Shown here in pieces: positions 62,229-64,000 of a stretch of DNA of 64,000 nt. The stretch's first letter is position 1, and each line of letters begins with the position of its first letter. Location: positions 28,725,501-28,789,500 of the forward strand of contig NC_071667.1 in the NCBI RefSeq assembly GCF_028554725.1, written 5' to 3'. The translations under genes and the position numbers were made by a program. The stretch is from Zeugodacus cucurbitae (Eukaryota; Arthropoda; Insecta; Diptera; Tephritidae). The notes beneath the pieces are model-generated. The model worked only from the letters and a program-made list of their open reading frames with translations, was not told where the DNA came from and searched no databases.

Positions 62229-63345
62229 AAAAATAGTACATAATAGGTACATATATACATATATGTATTGAGTTCCTGTTATATGCAACCAAAATCTAGG
62301 AAATATCATATATACTATCACATGATGAGTCTTTAGACCTTATCTGGACCCGAGCTAAACGAACAAATTCTTACATCTCGATAAAATCCGTCCGAATACG
62401 GTTGCGAATAATTATTTAATTAAAATTTAAAATATCAGAAAATCAGTAGCCGAGAAGCGGCTATTTAAACTTCACAAGGAAAAAAATTGACTATTATCCA
62501 TTTACGAGTTTCATCGCAAATAATCCTCACAATATGTGTGCCAGCTGCGTGTCGAGTTGGTAAAGACAGTTTTTTTCTAATTTTAGGTCCATCAACATCA
62601 ACGTTGATTTCTCTTGGCAGCGAAAATCACTTAAATGCAAATAATGGCCCAGCAGCCTTGGCGAGCTTAGATTTTTTAATTTCTTATGATTTCAAAATGT
62701 CCATTTCCAAAGCACCACATGCCAACAATAACAATGTAGTATATTTTGATTTTTCCTCCCCAACAATTTCATTCCTTCAAATTTTTTCGGTGAGCGACAA
62801 GAAGACAGTCAAATGTAGACGAACTACTCGAAACGAAACGATTTGCCATATGTCTGTCTTTCGCTTGTTTATTTATCACAGTTTATTTGAAATAACAACA
62901 CACAAATCGTGTTTTATAAATTTAAGCTTAGATCGTATACCAACTCAAGAAATATGTATGTATGTTTGTGGGAAATTACTTGCCATTGTTCGGAAGACTT
63001 AAACTTGGAATTTGATCTGTTCTTTATTATTCGCAGCAAAAAATACCATGAATCAACTAGTATTTACAGTTAGCACCTATTGTGTGAGGAGATCAATGAA
63101 ATCATCGCATTGGAAATAAAGTTTATTCGACCAGGTAAACCAAGCAAGAATTCTGCGCGTTAAGCAATAAACAATGGACTTTAAGACAAACTTAACAGTT
63201 TGGTGTATTTGTTGGGGACAACATTATAAATATGTATATGTATGTTTATATTGTACAAATGCGTCCAACCGAACTTATCTTAGTTCCTTATTTTGTGCGC
63301 TAAAATAACTTATAACCACTAACGGGCTGGAGTATAACTGCAACA
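62229..63345. other. Non-coding stretch with an ATG-less open frame
   Basis: A 171-codon frame at 62487-63002 starts at TTG and has no recognised domain. No gene is supported. Confidence 0.45.
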
Positions 63346-63780
63346 AGGTTAGATTAGGTTAGTAGGCAGATCCTGTATATGCAGGGAGATTCACTTCGAC
63401 AGTTTTGAGCGCTATCCTTTGTTATACCAATAAACCACGTGTCAAAGACCCTTAGGATTCGTCAAAACGCTTGGAATCTGTTACGAACTCTATATACCTT
63501 TAATGCCAATTCTAACCAATTCGCTATGTTCGCCGAAGATGATTCTTCCAAGGTGTTTCAACCTAAATCTGGCAAAAGCTGGAAGCAATGAAGGATGAAT
63601 GCTTTGCTGTTTCCACCTCGCCCTCCTCCACACAGCTTTGGCAACTAGCATCTGCCAGTATCCCAAGTCTCAACGCATGCGTGCTTATTGGACAATGTGC
63701 AACCCGCTCCTATTCCGACGTGAATGTAGCTAGGGTACCCTCTCGGGGCACACGAGTCGGACAGCAAAATAACTATAATC
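63346..63780 (-). mobile_element. Decayed LINE 3' end
   Basis: The minus strand carries broken frames with a cysteine-rich segment (CQSCVEEGEVETAKH) and LKHLGRIIFGEHSELVRI, the usual C-terminus of RNase H-bearing LINEs. It ends in ACTAACCTAA, similar to the end of the relic at 52842-53790. No complete domain remains. Confidence 0.6.
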
Positions 63781-64000
63781 AACAACATTGAGCTGAAAAT
63801 GTATGGTTAATAAGATCCTCCAGGATATCCAAAATTCGGAACAAATCGATTGCGAACATGAAGCATAATCCCATTGCTTCCTTTGAAGAAATCGGACCGG
63901 AGACATCGCAACTCCAAAACCTGGGAATTCTACAATAGAACATATTATGCACAGATATCATGTTGAAATAAATTCGAGAATTAGCAAAGTATCTTCTATA

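Noticed and set aside
62487..63002. 171-codon open frame
   Set aside because: It begins at TTG, has no recognised domain, and the opposite strand is full of stops; no gene is supported.

Overview
The window is a piece of an insect nuclear genome, most likely a schizophoran fly and probably a tephritid fruit fly. The evidence is short AT-rich introns with GT/AG borders, a cluster of Tret1-like sugar transporters, a CYP28-type cytochrome P450 (a family I know from Drosophila and related flies), and heavy loading with mariner, Helitron and RTE-like elements plus one ~1.0-1.5 kb dispersed repeat. Species assignment is inference; no host rRNA or tRNA gene was seen.

Layout. 1-4288 and 20253-25105 are the arms of a large imperfect inverted duplication. 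Each arm carries a six-exon Tret1-like transporter gene and a Helitron. The right-arm gene (20407-22665, minus) reads as an intact 465-residue protein. The left-arm copy (1443-4117, plus) has a one-base frameshift associated with what looks like a 10-bp micro-inversion. Between the arms lie two more intact paralogues on the minus strand (5517-7812, 470 aa; 12003-15328, 467 aa) with the same exon structure, and a near full-length RTE-like retrotransposon (16831-20096) whose single long frame is broken by one TAG. The right-arm Helitron contains a nested, internally deleted mariner that is absent from the left arm, which orders the events.

25155-29667 is mostly non-coding. 30224-33739 (minus) is a CYP28-like P450 whose 3' half is duplicated in tandem (period 867 bp, apparently identical copies); both copies share a 22-bp frameshifting deletion before the PERF motif. 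A partial second copy of the same P450 lies at 39325-39908, embedded in repeats. Both loci share a downstream flank, and the second flank is interrupted by a TIR element (37176-37824).

40279-64000 has no convincing host gene. It holds further copies of the dispersed repeat, a decayed RTE copy with an adjacent Helitron (49480-51241), two decayed LINE 3' ends (52842-53790, 63346-63780), and a deleted mariner (59321-59871). Many open frames here are translations of the dispersed repeat.

Function. The transporters are expected to be plasma-membrane facilitators of sugar (trehalose or glucose) flux. Two of the tandem paralogues share a conserved proximal promoter block. The P450 would have been an ER-bound monooxygenase of the type linked to plant toxins and xenobiotics, but this copy looks dead. 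I did not find a clearly novel multi-gene system; the most unusual structures are the inverted duplication with its lesion, the P450 internal duplication, and the hairpin-ended dispersed repeat.
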